Source: Blastococcus fimeti
GTDB lineage: Bacteria > Actinomycetota > Actinomycetes > Mycobacteriales > Geodermatophilaceae
DNA: 64,000 bases
Assembly: GCA_900102115.1 (NCBI GenBank)
Contig: FNAW01000008.1
Span: forward strand, 24,868-88,867
Reading direction: 5' to 3'
Each line of letters starts with the position of its first letter. Within the stretch, counting starts at the first letter, position 1. Positions 24,629 through 32,669 of this stretch are shown in pieces. Under the pieces are notes generated by a model. It made no database searches, had not been told where the DNA came from, and worked only from the letters and a program-made list of their open reading frames with translations. The position numbers and the translations under genes were made by a program.

Positions 24629-27120
24629 CCGCCGTGGAGGACCGGCCGGTCACCGCCGGCCCGGCCAAGGAGGTCGGCCAGGCGCGCAAGCGCAAGGAGG
24701 ACGCCCGGCTGATCACCGGGAAGACCACCTGGACCGACAACATGGTGCTCCCGGGGATGCTGCACCTGGCCGTCGTCCGCAGCCCCGTCGCGCACGCGAA
24801 GCTCGGGACGATCGACGTCGAGGCGGCGCGCTCGGCGCCCAACGTCGTCGCCGTGTTCACCGGCCGCGATCTCGCCGAGGAGCAGGGCTCGATCCCGTGC
24901 GCCTGGCCGGTGACGCCGGAGATGGTCAACCCCGGGCACCCGTCGGTCGCCGTGGACGAGGTCAACCACGTGGGCGAGGCGGTCGCCGTCATCGTGGCCC
25001 GCAGCAAGACCGCGGCGCAGGACGCCGTCGAGCTCGTCGACGTCGACTACGACCCGCTGCCCGTCGTCCTCGACATGGACCGGGCGCTCGCCGACGGCGC
25101 CGCGCTCACCCACGACCACGTGGCCTCCAACGAGAGCTTCCGCTGGATCTTCGACGCCGGTGAGGCCGGCACGGGCTCGAGCACCGACGAGGCGTTCGCC
25201 AACGCCGACGTCGTGGTCAGCCGGCGGTTCGTCCAGCAGCGGCTGATCCCGGCGTTCATGGAGCCGCGGTCCACCGTCGTCCAGCCGCAGGGCGACAACT
25301 ACACGATGTGGTCCTCGACCCAGGTGCCGCACATCCTGCGGATCATGCTGGCGATGACCACCGGCGTCCCCGAGCACAAGCTGCGGGTGATCGCCCCGGA
25401 CGTCGGGGGCGGGTTCGGCGGCAAGCTGCAGGTCACGCCCGAGGAGGTCATCACGCTCCTGGTGGCCAAGCGGCTCGGCAAGCCGGTGAAGTGGACCGAG
25501 ACCCGCAGCGAGTCGCTGATGAGCGCCCACCACGGCCGCGACCAGATCCAGTACGTGGACATCGCGGCCGACCGCGAGGGCAACGTGCTCGGCCTGAAGG
25601 TGCACATCCTCGCCGACATGGGCGCCTACCTGCGGCTGGTCACCCCGGGCGTGCCGATCCTGGGCGCGTTCATGTTCCCGGCGATCTACAAGTTCCCGGC
25701 CTACCGGTTCGACTGTCAGGGCGTCTTCACCAACAAGACGCCCACCGACGCCTACCGCGGCGCCGGCCGGCCCGAGGCGACCTTCGCCATCGAGCGAATC
25801 ATGGACGAGCTGGCCGTCGAGCTCGACATGGACCCGCTCGAGCTGCGCCGCAGGAACTGGATCAACGCCGAGGAGTTCCCCTTCACCACGGTCGCCGGGC
25901 TCGAGTACGACAGCGGCGACTACGAGCAGGCCACCCAGCAGGCGCTGGAGCTGCTCGGCTACGACGAGCTCCGCGAGGAGCAGCGCCGGCGGCGCGAGTC
26001 GAACGACCCGGTACAGCTGGGCATCGGGTTCTCCACCTTCACCGAGATGTGCGGCCTGGCGCCCTCGCGGGTGCTCGGCTCGCTCTCCTACGGTGCCGGC
26101 GGCTGGGAGCACGCCTCGATCCGGATGCTGCCCACCGGCAAGGTCGAGGTCATCACCGGCTCCACCCCGCACGGGCAGGGGCACGAGACGGCGTGGAGCC
26201 AGCTCGTCGCCGACGAGCTCGGCGTGCCGTTCGAGGACATCGAGGTGCTGCACGGCGACACCGCGATCTCCCCGCGCGGCCTGGACACCTACGGCTCCCG
26301 GTCCCTGGTGGTCGGCGGGGCCGCGGTGGTCAACGCCTCGCAGAAGGTCGTCGCGAAGGCACGCACGGTCGCCGCGCACCTGCTGGAGGCCAGCGAGGAC
26401 GACCTGCAGTTCGAGTCCGGCACGTTCTCCGTCCGCGGGACGCCGGGCAGCGGCGTCTCCATCCAGGAGATCGCGCTGGCCACCTTCGCGGCGCACAACT
26501 TCCCGGAGGGCGTCGAGCCGTCGATCGACGCCGACGCCACCTTCGACCCGGTCAACTTCTCCTTCCCGCACGGCACGCACATCTGCGCGATGGAGGTCGA
26601 CACCGAGACCGGCATGGTGTCGATCCGCAAGTACGCCTGCGTCGACGACGTCGGGAAGATCGTCAACCCGCTGATCGTCGAGGGCCAGGTGCACGGCGGC
26701 CTCGCCCAGGGCATCGCCCAGGCCCTGTACGAGGAGGCCGTGTACGACGAGGACGGCAACCTCACCACCGGCACGTTCGTCGACTACCTGGTCCCCTCGG
26801 CCGCCGACCTGCCGCACTTCGACACCGGCAACACCGTGCACGAGGCGCCCGGCAACCCGATCGGCGCCAAGGGCGTGGGCGAGGCGGGCTGCATCGCCTC
26901 GACCCCCGCCGTCGTCAACGCGGCGCTGGACGCCGTCCGCCATCTCGGGGTGTCGGACATCCTGATGCCGCTGACCCCCGAACGCGTCTGGCGGGCGATC
27001 CATCGCGGCGGGGACGGCGGGGACCGGGCCACGGCGGGCACCAACGCCTACGGCGGCGCCCAGACCGAGACCACCGCAGGCGTCTCGACGCCGGAGTCGC
27101 GCCTGGGAGGCGACCGATGA
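24625..27120 (+). CDS. coxL: Form II CO-dehydrogenase-like molybdopterin large subunit
   Basis: 831 residues from ATG 24625, overlapping coxS by four bases. It is the xanthine-oxidase-family subunit that binds the molybdopterin cytosine dinucleotide. The active-site loop at residues 376-382 is AYRGAGR, the form II signature; form I enzymes with proven high-rate CO oxidation have AYxCSFR and bind copper through the Cys. The catalytic Glu (GVGEAG, Glu753) is present, and DVGGGFGGK is the first cofactor-binding loop. With no Cys in the loop, a Mo-S-Cu centre is unlikely. The substrate may be an aldehyde, heterocycle or CO; I cannot tell. Confidence 0.93.
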   Translation: MTAVEDRPVTAGPAKEVGQARKRKEDARLITGKTTWTDNMVLPGMLHLAVVRSPVAHAKLGTIDVEAARSAPNVVAVFTGRDLAEEQGSIPCAWPVTPEMVNPGHPSVAVDEVNHVGEAVAVIVARSKTAAQDAVELVDVDYDPLPVVLDMDRALADGAALTHDHVASNESFRWIFDAGEAGTGSSTDEAFANADVVVSRRFVQQRLIPAFMEPRSTVVQPQGDNYTMWSSTQVPHILRIMLAMTTGVPEHKLRVIAPDVGGGFGGKLQVTPEEVITLLVAKRLGKPVKWTETRSESLMSAHHGRDQIQYVDIAADREGNVLGLKVHILADMGAYLRLVTPGVPILGAFMFPAIYKFPAYRFDCQGVFTNKTPTDAYRGAGRPEATFAIERIMDELAVELDMDPLELRRRNWINAEEFPFTTVAGLEYDSGDYEQATQQALELLGYDELREEQRRRRESNDPVQLGIGFSTFTEMCGLAPSRVLGSLSYGAGGWEHASIRMLPTGKVEVITGSTPHGQGHETAWSQLVADELGVPFEDIEVLHGDTAISPRGLDTYGSRSLVVGGAAVVNASQKVVAKARTVAAHLLEASEDDLQFESGTFSVRGTPGSGVSIQEIALATFAAHNFPEGVEPSIDADATFDPVNFSFPHGTHICAMEVDTETGMVSIRKYACVDDVGKIVNPLIVEGQVHGGLAQGIAQALYEEAVYDEDGNLTTGTFVDYLVPSAADLPHFDTGNTVHEAPGNPIGAKGVGEAGCIASTPAVVNAALDAVRHLGVSDILMPLTPERVWRAIHRGGDGGDRATAGTNAYGGAQTETTAGVSTPESRLGGDR

Positions 27121-27974
27121 TCCCGGCCGCGTTCGACTACGCCCGCCCGACCACCGTCGACGAGGCGCTCCGCGCGCTGGCCGACGGGGGCGAGGACGCC
27201 AAGATCCTCGCCGGCGGGCAGTCGCTGATCCCGGTCATGCGGCTGCGGCTCGCGGCACCGGCGATGGTCGTCGACCTGACCCGGGTGACCGAGCTGCGCG
27301 GCGTCCGGGACGACGGCGACGCGCTCGCGATCGGCGCGATGACGACCCACTCCGACGTCATCGCCGACCCGCTGATCCGGGAGTCCGCTCCGCTGATCGC
27401 CCAGGCCACCGAGACCGTCGCCGACCGCCAGGTCCGGCACCGGGGCACCTTCGGCGGCGCGCTGGCCCACGCCGACCCGGCCGGCGACCTGCCGGCGGTC
27501 GCGCTCGCCCTGGACGCCGAGTTCGTGCTCGCCGGCCCGGGTGGACGGCGCACCGTGCCCGCGCGGGACTTCTTCGTGGACTACCTGACCACGGCGCTGG
27601 CGGAGGACGAGCTGCTGGTCGAGGTGCGGGTCCCCAAGCTCGAGGGCTCCTGGGGCATGCACTACGAGAAGTTCAACCGGGTGGCCCAGGCCTGGTCGAT
27701 CGTCGCCGTCGCGGCGGCGGTCCGACGGGAGAACGGGCACATCGCCGAGGCGCGGATCGGGCTGACCAACATGGGCCCGACCCCGCTGCGGGCGACGGCG
27801 ACCGAGCAGGCGCTGGCGGGGGCGGACGCGGGTGAGGCGGCGATCGCCGAGGCCGCGCGGCACGCCGCCGAGGGCACCGCACCCAGCGACGACCTCAACG
27901 CCCGGGCCGACTACCGTGCGCACCTGGCCGAGGTGCTGACCCGTCGGGCGGTCACCGCGGCCGTCGGGCTCTAG
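27117..27974 (+). CDS. coxM: CO-dehydrogenase-type medium subunit (FAD)
   Basis: 285 residues from ATG 27117, overlapping coxL by four bases. FAD-binding motifs are AGGQSLIPVM near the N-terminus and TFGGALAHADPAGD in the middle; the C-terminal CO_deh_flav_C domain includes IGLTNMGPTPLRAT. It receives electrons from the iron-sulfur subunit and passes them to quinone or another acceptor. Confidence 0.95.
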   Translation: MIPAAFDYARPTTVDEALRALADGGEDAKILAGGQSLIPVMRLRLAAPAMVVDLTRVTELRGVRDDGDALAIGAMTTHSDVIADPLIRESAPLIAQATETVADRQVRHRGTFGGALAHADPAGDLPAVALALDAEFVLAGPGGRRTVPARDFFVDYLTTALAEDELLVEVRVPKLEGSWGMHYEKFNRVAQAWSIVAVAAAVRRENGHIAEARIGLTNMGPTPLRATATEQALAGADAGEAAIAEAARHAAEGTAPSDDLNARADYRAHLAEVLTRRAVTAAVGL

Positions 27975-27988
27975 GCCAGGAGGACCGC

Positions 27989-28753
27989 GTGCAGCTGGAG
28001 AACTCGTTCACCGTGCCCGTCCCCGTCGACGAGGCGTGGCGGGTGCTGCTCGACATCGAGCGGATCGCGCCGTGCATGCCGGGCGCCGTCCTGGACTCGG
28101 TGACCGGCGACGACTTCACCGGGCGGGTCAAGGTGAAGCTCGGCGTGATCACCATGACCTACCAGGGCAAGGCGTCCTTCGTGGAGAAGGACGAGGCGGC
28201 CCACAAGGCGGTCATCGACGCCCGCGGCAAGGACCAGCGGGGCAACGGCACCGCCGCCGCGCTGGTCACGGCCACGCTGGCGGCCGAGGGCGACAGCACG
28301 CGGGTCGACGTCGTCACCGATCTGAACATCACCGGCCGTCCGGCCCAGTTCGGCCGCGGCGTCATGACCGACGTCGGCAACAAGCTGCTCGGCCAGTTCG
28401 CCGACAAGCTCGCCGCGCAGCTCGGCGAGGGCGACCGGGAGCCCGAGCCGCTCGCGGCACCCGCCCCCGAGCCGGTCGCGGAGTCCACGACCGGGTCCAC
28501 CACCGGGTCCCCCGCAGGCCTCGCGGCGGTGCCGGAGGCGGCGCCGGTCGCCGAGGCGGTGCGGTCGGTCCCCTCGATCCCGCGCCCGGTGGAGGAGCCC
28601 CGGCCCACGGTCCAGGCCCGGACGCAGCCGGAACCGGAGCCGATCAACCTGCTGGAGGTCGCCGGAGGTGCCGCGGCGGCGCGCTTCGCTCCGCCCGCGG
28701 CCGCCCTCGCCGCCCTGCTGCTGGTCCTCTGGTGGGTGCGTCGCCGTCGCTGA
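27989..28753 (+). CDS. coxG: CoxG-like SRPBCC membrane-anchored protein
   Basis: 254 residues from GTG 27989. Residues ~1-150 form the CoxG/SRPBCC domain (FTVPVPVDEAWRVLLDIERI, APCMPGA). Then a Pro/Glu-rich linker of about 70 residues and a C-terminal membrane helix (AAALAALLLVLWWV) followed by RRRR. CoxG recruits CO dehydrogenase to the membrane and is thought to shuttle quinone. Here the tail helix would hold the complex at the inner face of the membrane. Confidence 0.9.
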   Translation: MQLENSFTVPVPVDEAWRVLLDIERIAPCMPGAVLDSVTGDDFTGRVKVKLGVITMTYQGKASFVEKDEAAHKAVIDARGKDQRGNGTAAALVTATLAAEGDSTRVDVVTDLNITGRPAQFGRGVMTDVGNKLLGQFADKLAAQLGEGDREPEPLAAPAPEPVAESTTGSTTGSPAGLAAVPEAAPVAEAVRSVPSIPRPVEEPRPTVQARTQPEPEPINLLEVAGGAAAARFAPPAAALAALLLVLWWVRRRR

Positions 28754-28760
28754 CGGGGAC

Positions 28761-28790
28761 TTGATTGTGCACCACCTAACGTGAGATAAC
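28761..28790 (+). promoter_or_regulatory. Likely sigma-70-type promoter for the PP2C phosphatase gene
   Basis: TTGATT, 18-base spacer, GATAAC, in a clearly AT-richer patch between coxG and the phosphatase gene. The start site would be near 28797, giving a leader of about 40 bases to GTG 28836. Confidence 0.5.
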
Positions 28791-28835
28791 TGGAGTGCGG
28801 CGGTCTCCCGTCGCGCTGCTCCGGGCGTTCCCGCG

Positions 28836-30458
28836 GTGAGCGGGCGACCGGAATGGGGCGGGATGCAGCGGCCGGACAGCGACCACGTCCTCGCGACCAT
28901 GCCGGTCGGGTTCATGGCCGTCTCCGCGGACTGGGTGATCACGCACGTCAACCCGGCCGCGGAGCAGTCGCTGATGCTCCACGCGAGCGAGCTGGTGGGG
29001 CGCGACTACTGGGCGGCCTACCCGGCCAACATCGACAACGAGTTCGGCCGGACCTACCGCGCCACGATGGTCGACCGCGTGATCCGGTCGATCGAGTCCT
29101 TCTACCCCGAACCGCTGAACCGCTGGTACGACGTGGAGGCCGTGCCCGTCGACGACGGCGGCCTCTACTTCTACTTCTCCGACGTCACCGAGCGGCGGGT
29201 GGCCCAGGACCGGCTGACGCTGCTGGACCGCGTCGGCGCCGAGCTCGCCGGCACGTTCGACGTCGCCGCCGCGGCGGCGCGCGTCCCGGAGCTCGTCGTC
29301 CCCGTTCTGGCCGACGGTTGCCTGGTCACCCTGCTGGACGAGGACGGCCGGCCGCAGGGGGTCGGCTCGTGGCACGTCGACCCGGGCGCACGCGCCCTGG
29401 TCGATCGGTACGCGCAGGTCCGGCTCGCGGACCTGCCATCCACCGCGCCGCTCCTGCGGGCCCTCCGCGACGGGGAGATGGTCGGCTTCTCCGGAGCCCG
29501 GGCGCTGGAGACGCTGCCCGAGGGGGAGCCCCGGGCGTTGCTGGAGAAGCTCGCCTTCGGGTACGGGCTGACCCTCCCGCTGCGGGGGCACGCCCGGATC
29601 GTCGGTGGGCTGACGCTGCTGCTGCCGGACGCCGAGCCGCCGGGTGAGCGACACCTGGCCACCGCACGCCAGGTCGCCGACCGGATCGGGCTGGCGCTGG
29701 ACAACGCGCGCATGTTCGACCAGCAGCGCCAGCTGGCGGAGGGGCTGCAGCGCAGCCTGCTCACCGCGCCGGTGCAGCCCGAGCACGCCGAGATCGTCGT
29801 GCGCTACACCCCGGCCGCCGAGGCCGCACGGGTGGGCGGGGACTGGTACGACGCGTTCGTCCAACCCTCGGGGGCATCGATGCTGGTCATCGGCGACGTC
29901 GTCGGGCACGACACCGAGGCTGCCGCGTCGATGGGCCAGCTGCGCTCGCTCCTGCGGGGCATCGCCACCTACAGCGACGGGTCACCGGCCGAGGTGCTCC
30001 GGGGGCTCGACGGCGCGATGACCCAGCTCCGGGTGGACACCTACGCCACCGCGGCGGTCGCCTGCTTCGAGCCCGACGGGGCCACCGGCGAGGTCCGGAT
30101 GCGCTGGTCCAACGCCGGCCACCTGCCGCTGCTGGTCATCCGCCCCGACGGGACGCTCGCCGATCTGGGGCCGTGGCAGGGGGACCTCATGCTGGGCGTG
30201 GAGCCCGCGACGCCGCGGAGGGACGCCAGCGTCCGGCTCGGGGAGGGTTCGACGGTGCTGATGTTCACGGACGGGCTGATCGAGCGCCGGGCCCGCGACC
30301 TGGACACCGGGATGGCCCGGCTGCGCGAGCTCGCCGGCGAGCTGGCCGGCCGGTCGCTGGGCGACCTCTGCGACGAGATCATCGAGCGGATGGTGGGCGG
30401 CCGGGCCGAGGACGACGTCGCCCTGGTCGCCATCCGGCTGCGCGCGCGCCGGGACTAG
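28836..30458 (+). CDS. PAS-GAF-PP2C serine phosphatase (SpoIIE/RsbU-like)
   Basis: 540 residues from GTG 28836; ATG 28863 with GGGGCGGG ahead of it is a reasonable alternative. It has one PAS domain (VLATMPVGFMAVSADWVITHVN), a GAF-like domain (~140-290) and a PP2C domain with GGDWYDAFVQ, GDVVGHD and FTDGLIERR. The last 400 residues are closely similar to the protein at the left edge, so they are recent paralogues that differ in sensory input (this one lacks the first PAS domain). It probably controls a sigma factor partner switch; no partner is adjacent. Confidence 0.9.
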   Translation: MSGRPEWGGMQRPDSDHVLATMPVGFMAVSADWVITHVNPAAEQSLMLHASELVGRDYWAAYPANIDNEFGRTYRATMVDRVIRSIESFYPEPLNRWYDVEAVPVDDGGLYFYFSDVTERRVAQDRLTLLDRVGAELAGTFDVAAAAARVPELVVPVLADGCLVTLLDEDGRPQGVGSWHVDPGARALVDRYAQVRLADLPSTAPLLRALRDGEMVGFSGARALETLPEGEPRALLEKLAFGYGLTLPLRGHARIVGGLTLLLPDAEPPGERHLATARQVADRIGLALDNARMFDQQRQLAEGLQRSLLTAPVQPEHAEIVVRYTPAAEAARVGGDWYDAFVQPSGASMLVIGDVVGHDTEAAASMGQLRSLLRGIATYSDGSPAEVLRGLDGAMTQLRVDTYATAAVACFEPDGATGEVRMRWSNAGHLPLLVIRPDGTLADLGPWQGDLMLGVEPATPRRDASVRLGEGSTVLMFTDGLIERRARDLDTGMARLRELAGELAGRSLGDLCDEIIERMVGGRAEDDVALVAIRLRARRD

Positions 30459-30967
30459 CGGACGCCGGCGTTCCCGGCGGGGCGCCCGGGCAGCGGCGGC
30501 GGGTCCATCCCGGCCGCCATGAGGGTGCTGAGCATGCGCGCAGCGGCTTCGACCACGCGCAGCTCGCGCACCGCGCTGCGCGGTTTGGCGCGGAACGCCA
30601 CCCCGCACAACGTGCCGAAGAGGCTGCCGTCGGCGCGCACCAGCGGCACCCCCACGTAGGCGGCCACATCGGCGATGGAGCCGGTGGTGCGGGAGGCGTA
30701 CGCGGGAACCGCTGCGGTGACGGTGGCCAGTCGCGGCGCGCGGCCCTCGGTCATCTCGCGGCAGAAACTGCGCTCCCACGGCAGTTCCATGCCCGGTGCG
30801 GCGGCGCCCTCGGGGTGCGCCAGCAGGATCACCTGCCGCTCGTCGACGACCTGGGTGACGAGCCAGACGTCCCAGCCCACGTACCCGGCCAGGAAGGCCA
30901 GTGCCCCCTCCGCGGCCGAGCACCAGTCACGCCACGGGGCGACATCGCTGCCAGGAGCCGGAACCAT
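30455..30967 (-). CDS. GAF domain protein
   Basis: 170 residues. A single GAF domain runs nearly the whole length (LAFLAGYVGWDVWLVTQVV, WERSFCREMTEG, VAAYVGVPLVRADGSLFGTLCGV). No output domain is present. It is convergent with the PP2C phosphatase, and the two stop codons share the four bases CTAG. It may be a free sensor module working with that phosphatase, which itself has a GAF domain; that is inference. Confidence 0.82.
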   Translation of the reverse strand: MVPAPGSDVAPWRDWCSAAEGALAFLAGYVGWDVWLVTQVVDERQVILLAHPEGAAAPGMELPWERSFCREMTEGRAPRLATVTAAVPAYASRTTGSIADVAAYVGVPLVRADGSLFGTLCGVAFRAKPRSAVRELRVVEAAARMLSTLMAAGMDPPPLPGRPAGNAGVR

Positions 30968-31018
30968 ATCGGCACATTCCGCCGTGTCGTGCCCGGCGTC
31001 AACCGCACCGCGCGCCGG

Positions 31019-31213
31019 TCAGCGGACTCCGGCGAGCCCGTCGTCGTCGGGCTTCTCGGCGCGCTCGAGCGCCTCCTCCTCGGCCTGGGCCTCCATGAGG
31101 TGCGCCTCGCCGGCGACCGTGGCCGCCGCGTCGCCGTGCGACTCGCCGTACACCTGCTCGGCGCGGCCCAGCAGTTCCTCCGCCTTGGCCTTGGCCTTCC
31201 CGAAGATGCTCAT
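31019..31213 (-). CDS. Small charged helical protein (CsbD-like), unknown function
   Basis: 64 residues from ATG 31213. MSIFGKAKAKAEELLGRAEQVYG recalls the N-terminus of CsbD-type stress proteins (in part FGKAKAKAEELLG), and the rest is Ala/Glu-rich and probably helical. The similarity is weak. It follows moaD by 16 bases on the same strand and may ride on that transcript. Confidence 0.55.
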   Translation of the reverse strand: MSIFGKAKAKAEELLGRAEQVYGESHGDAAATVAGEAHLMEAQAEEEALERAEKPDDDGLAGVR

Positions 31214-31229
31214 GCGCCCATCCTCCCTG

Positions 31230-31478
31230 TCACCCTCCGGCGAACGGAGGCAGCACGTCCACGACGGCTCCTGGTGACAGCTCCAACGCCCGGTTCCGGG
31301 TCTGCGTTCCGTCGACGAGGAACGAGCAGGCGGTGAGCACCTTCGCCATCCGGGCGCCGTGCGCGTCGACGATCTGGCCGACGAGCTGGTCGAGGGAGGC
31401 GGCGTCGCGGGTCTCGGCGTCGACACCGGAGGCCGCGCGGGCCCCGGCGAAGTAGCGCACGGTGACGGGCACACTCAC
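31230..31478 (-). CDS. moaD: Molybdopterin synthase small subunit (ubiquitin-like)
   Basis: 82 residues with the beta-grasp fold (VTVRYFAGARAASG) and the essential C-terminal Gly-Gly (PPFAGG) that is thiocarboxylated for sulfur transfer to cPMP. It overlaps moaA by four bases. MoaE, its partner, is encoded in the cox cluster 10 kb away. Confidence 0.92.
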   Translation of the reverse strand: MSVPVTVRYFAGARAASGVDAETRDAASLDQLVGQIVDAHGARMAKVLTACSFLVDGTQTRNRALELSPGAVVDVLPPFAGG

Positions 31479-32533
31479 CCCCCGATCGCCGACATGGGCC
31501 GCGTCGGCTGCAGGAAGCTCGGGTCGTCGATGCCGTGCCCGGGCAGTTTGCCGAGGGTGGCGATCCGCCAGCGGTCGGCGATCTCCTGGTCGGTGGCGCC
31601 CTCGCGCAGCGGCGTCCGCAGGTCGGACTCCTCGCGCGCGAACAGGCAGTTGCGGATCTGCCCGTCGGCGGTCAGCCGGGTGCGGTCGCAGCTGCCGCAG
31701 AACGAACGGGTCACCGAGGCGATGACGCCGACCGTCGCGGGGCCGCCGTCGACGAGCCAGCGCTCGGCGGGCGCGGATCCGCGGGCCTCGGTGTCCGGCG
31801 TGAGCACGTGCGCCGCCGACAGCCGCTCGAGGATGTCCTCGGCGGTGACCATCTCGCCGCGGGTCCAGGCGTGGTGGGCGTCCAGCGGCATCTGCTCGAT
31901 GAAGCGCAGCTGGTAGCCGTGCTCAAGGCAGAAGTCGAGCAGCGGGACGGCGTCCTCCTCGTTCATCCCGCGCAGCAGGACGGCGTTGACCTTGACCGGG
32001 GTGAGCCCGGCGCGCTGCGCGGCGGCCAGCCCGGCGAGGACGTCGTCGAACCGGTCGCGGTGGGTGAGCTCCTTGAACCGGTCGCGGTCGACCGTGTCCA
32101 GGCTGACGTTGATCCGGTCCAGGCCGGCAGCCGCGAGCGCCGGTGCCACGCGGGCCAGGCCGATGGCGTTGGTGGTGAGGCTGACCTCCGGGCGCGGGGT
32201 CAGTGCCGTCGCGCCGGCCACGATGCCCACCAGGCCGGGCCGCAGCAGCGGCTCGCCGCCGGTGAAGCGGACCTCCTCGATGCCGAGGTGCTCGACGCCG
32301 ATGCGCACCAGCCGGACGATCTCCTCGTCGGTGAGCACCTCGACCTTCGGCAGCCAGTCCAGCCCTTCCGGCGGCATGCAGTAGGTGCAGCGCAGGTTGC
32401 AGCGGTCGGTCAGCGAGACCCGGAGATCCGTGGCGACCCGCCCGTGCCGGTCGACCAGCCCGCCGGAGCCCGGCGCCGGGGCCGGGGCCGCGGCGCGCCG
32501 CACCACGGGGTCGGGCAGCTCGGCGCTGGTCAT
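31475..32533 (-). CDS. moaA: GTP 3',8-cyclase, radical SAM
   Basis: 352 residues from ATG 32533. The radical SAM cluster is CNLRCTYC (Cys45, Cys49, Cys52). A second C-terminal [4Fe-4S] cluster that binds GTP is CGSCDRTRLTADGQIRNC, and the conserved C-terminal Gly-Gly (SAIGG) is intact. It catalyses the first step of molybdopterin synthesis. No moaC is in the window. Confidence 0.96.
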   Translation of the reverse strand: MTSAELPDPVVRRAAAPAPAPGSGGLVDRHGRVATDLRVSLTDRCNLRCTYCMPPEGLDWLPKVEVLTDEEIVRLVRIGVEHLGIEEVRFTGGEPLLRPGLVGIVAGATALTPRPEVSLTTNAIGLARVAPALAAAGLDRINVSLDTVDRDRFKELTHRDRFDDVLAGLAAAQRAGLTPVKVNAVLLRGMNEEDAVPLLDFCLEHGYQLRFIEQMPLDAHHAWTRGEMVTAEDILERLSAAHVLTPDTEARGSAPAERWLVDGGPATVGVIASVTRSFCGSCDRTRLTADGQIRNCLFAREESDLRTPLREGATDQEIADRWRIATLGKLPGHGIDDPSFLQPTRPMSAIGG

Positions 32534-32669
32534 GGCCCGAATGTAGCCGCGACTGCGCCGACATGCGGTGCCGTCGTCCGTCCGCCCCCGGCTAGGCTCC
32601 CGGAGCCACCCGAGGGACCGGCGGAGCTCTGGGCCCGCACTCGCCCGTGGCCAGGAAGCGCGAGAGCCC

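Noticed and set aside
25115..25126. Other CACGTG hexamers (for example 3516, 24964, 25117, 40859, 47574, 50385) as ParB sites
   Set aside because: They lack the flanking GTT/AAC arms and use normal codons.
24625..27120. True (form I) copper-molybdenum CO dehydrogenase
   Set aside because: The active-site loop is AYRGAGR, not AYxCSFR, and gene order is S-L-M; the form I assignment fails on both counts.
28760..28835. Short gene between coxG and the phosphatase gene
   Set aside because: No frame with a ribosome-binding site fits in 80 bases; the AT-rich patch is better explained as a promoter.
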